From contig NC_090954.1 of the NCBI RefSeq assembly GCF_040807025.1, positions 382,001 to 446,000 of the forward strand: a stretch of 64,000 bases of DNA. The letters run 5' to 3'. Numbering within the stretch: the first letter of the stretch is position 1; every line of letters starts with the position of its first letter. The notes under the pieces are model-generated. The model made no database searches. It worked only from the letters and a program-made list of their open reading frames with translations, and was not told the origin of the DNA. This stretch comes from Struthio camelus (lineage: Eukaryota; Chordata; Aves; Struthioniformes; Struthionidae). A program made the position numbers and the translations under genes. Positions 63,353-64,000 of the stretch are shown piece by piece.

Positions 63353-64000
63353 GTAAAATGTGTACTTTTCTCATGTGTTATCTAAGATCTCATCTAACCC
63401 TGGAAATTTTCTGCTCTGTAGTTTTCAGTATTGTCAAACTTTCTAGTATAGGAAAAATTATACCAGGAGAGTGGTTCCCCAAATAAGGCAAACTCTACTA
63501 GCAGTAGTATTTTATAATACTGCACATCAACCAGAGATTTTGCAATAGAAATACCTTAGTGTAATCACAGTCCCAAACCCCTTGGCTGAAGCAGCAAGAA
63601 TATTGAATACAACTGGCCCAAGCTATGCAGTCAGAACAGCTGCAAATGCAAAAAGAATGCCAAATGAGACTTGCAATCGTAAACTGATTGAGAAATCACC
63701 AGGCATTTAAGCGATAATTAGCAAATGCCTGGAATTTCTAGTCCTGAGATTTCCAAAGCTTCCGAAGGCATCCGTATGCAAAATTTCCACTGAAAATGTG
63801 TGTCTAAATTCCTCGTTTTTGGAAGTTAAAAAGAAAAAGGGGGTTGTGTTTTTTGTGGCTCAAACATAGCAGGCAACTATGTCAGCATGGTGACATCCAA
63901 GGATTCTACTTAGTCATTCCCCCTATGCTTAGGGAACCACCATCTACCCAGCTAAGCTATTTTCAGATGCTACAGCCTCACAGGCCCTCACTCACAGGAT
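63353..64000 (+). other. Start of intron 16, cut by window edge
   Basis: AT-rich intronic sequence from the GTAAAA donor to the right edge. No exon with an in-frame JAKMIP segment (the expected next residues begin W-I-Q) was found. Confidence 0.8.

Overview
The window is vertebrate nuclear DNA, most likely avian. Genes are split by long AT-rich introns, there is a CpG island with a C-rich minisatellite of the kind common in bird microchromosome-type regions, and a CR1-type LINE 3' end (minus strand, starting near 56668) looks like a bird subfamily. I see no prokaryotic, viral or operon-like organisation.

Only one protein-coding gene can be supported. It is JAKMIP2 (Janus kinase and microtubule interacting protein 2, also called NECC1) on the + strand. 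I reconstructed 15 coding exons between 41715 and 63352. They encode the first 665 residues of a protein expected to be about 810 residues long, so the last roughly 145 residues lie beyond the right edge. The product is a long coiled-coil protein broken by three or four non-helical linkers. Every coding exon in the window is a whole number of codons with phase 0 at both ends.

Layout: 1-762, C-rich 53-bp-type minisatellite; about 763-1740, CpG island with GC boxes and a candidate non-coding exon 1 whose splice donor is at 1146; 1146-41581, an inferred 40-kb first intron with microsatellites and old interspersed repeats but no convincing gene; 40981-41160, a small isolated CpG cluster; 41582-41843, the exon carrying the end of the 5' UTR (with two tiny uORFs) and the start codon; 41844-64000, the remaining exons and introns, including a tRNA-like foldback element in intron 13 and a candidate 37-nt alternative exon at 61535-61571 that would truncate the protein.

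I did not find a new multi-gene system. The most useful observations are the all-phase-0 exon architecture, the two possible truncating C-termini at the same exon junction (one parallels the short form of JAKMIP1), the isolated CpG cluster just upstream of the first coding exon, the G-quadruplex-prone array beside the CpG island, and the foldback element. Paralog assignment and exon borders rest on reading the translation and splice sites by eye and on memory of the family; no alignment or transcript data were available.
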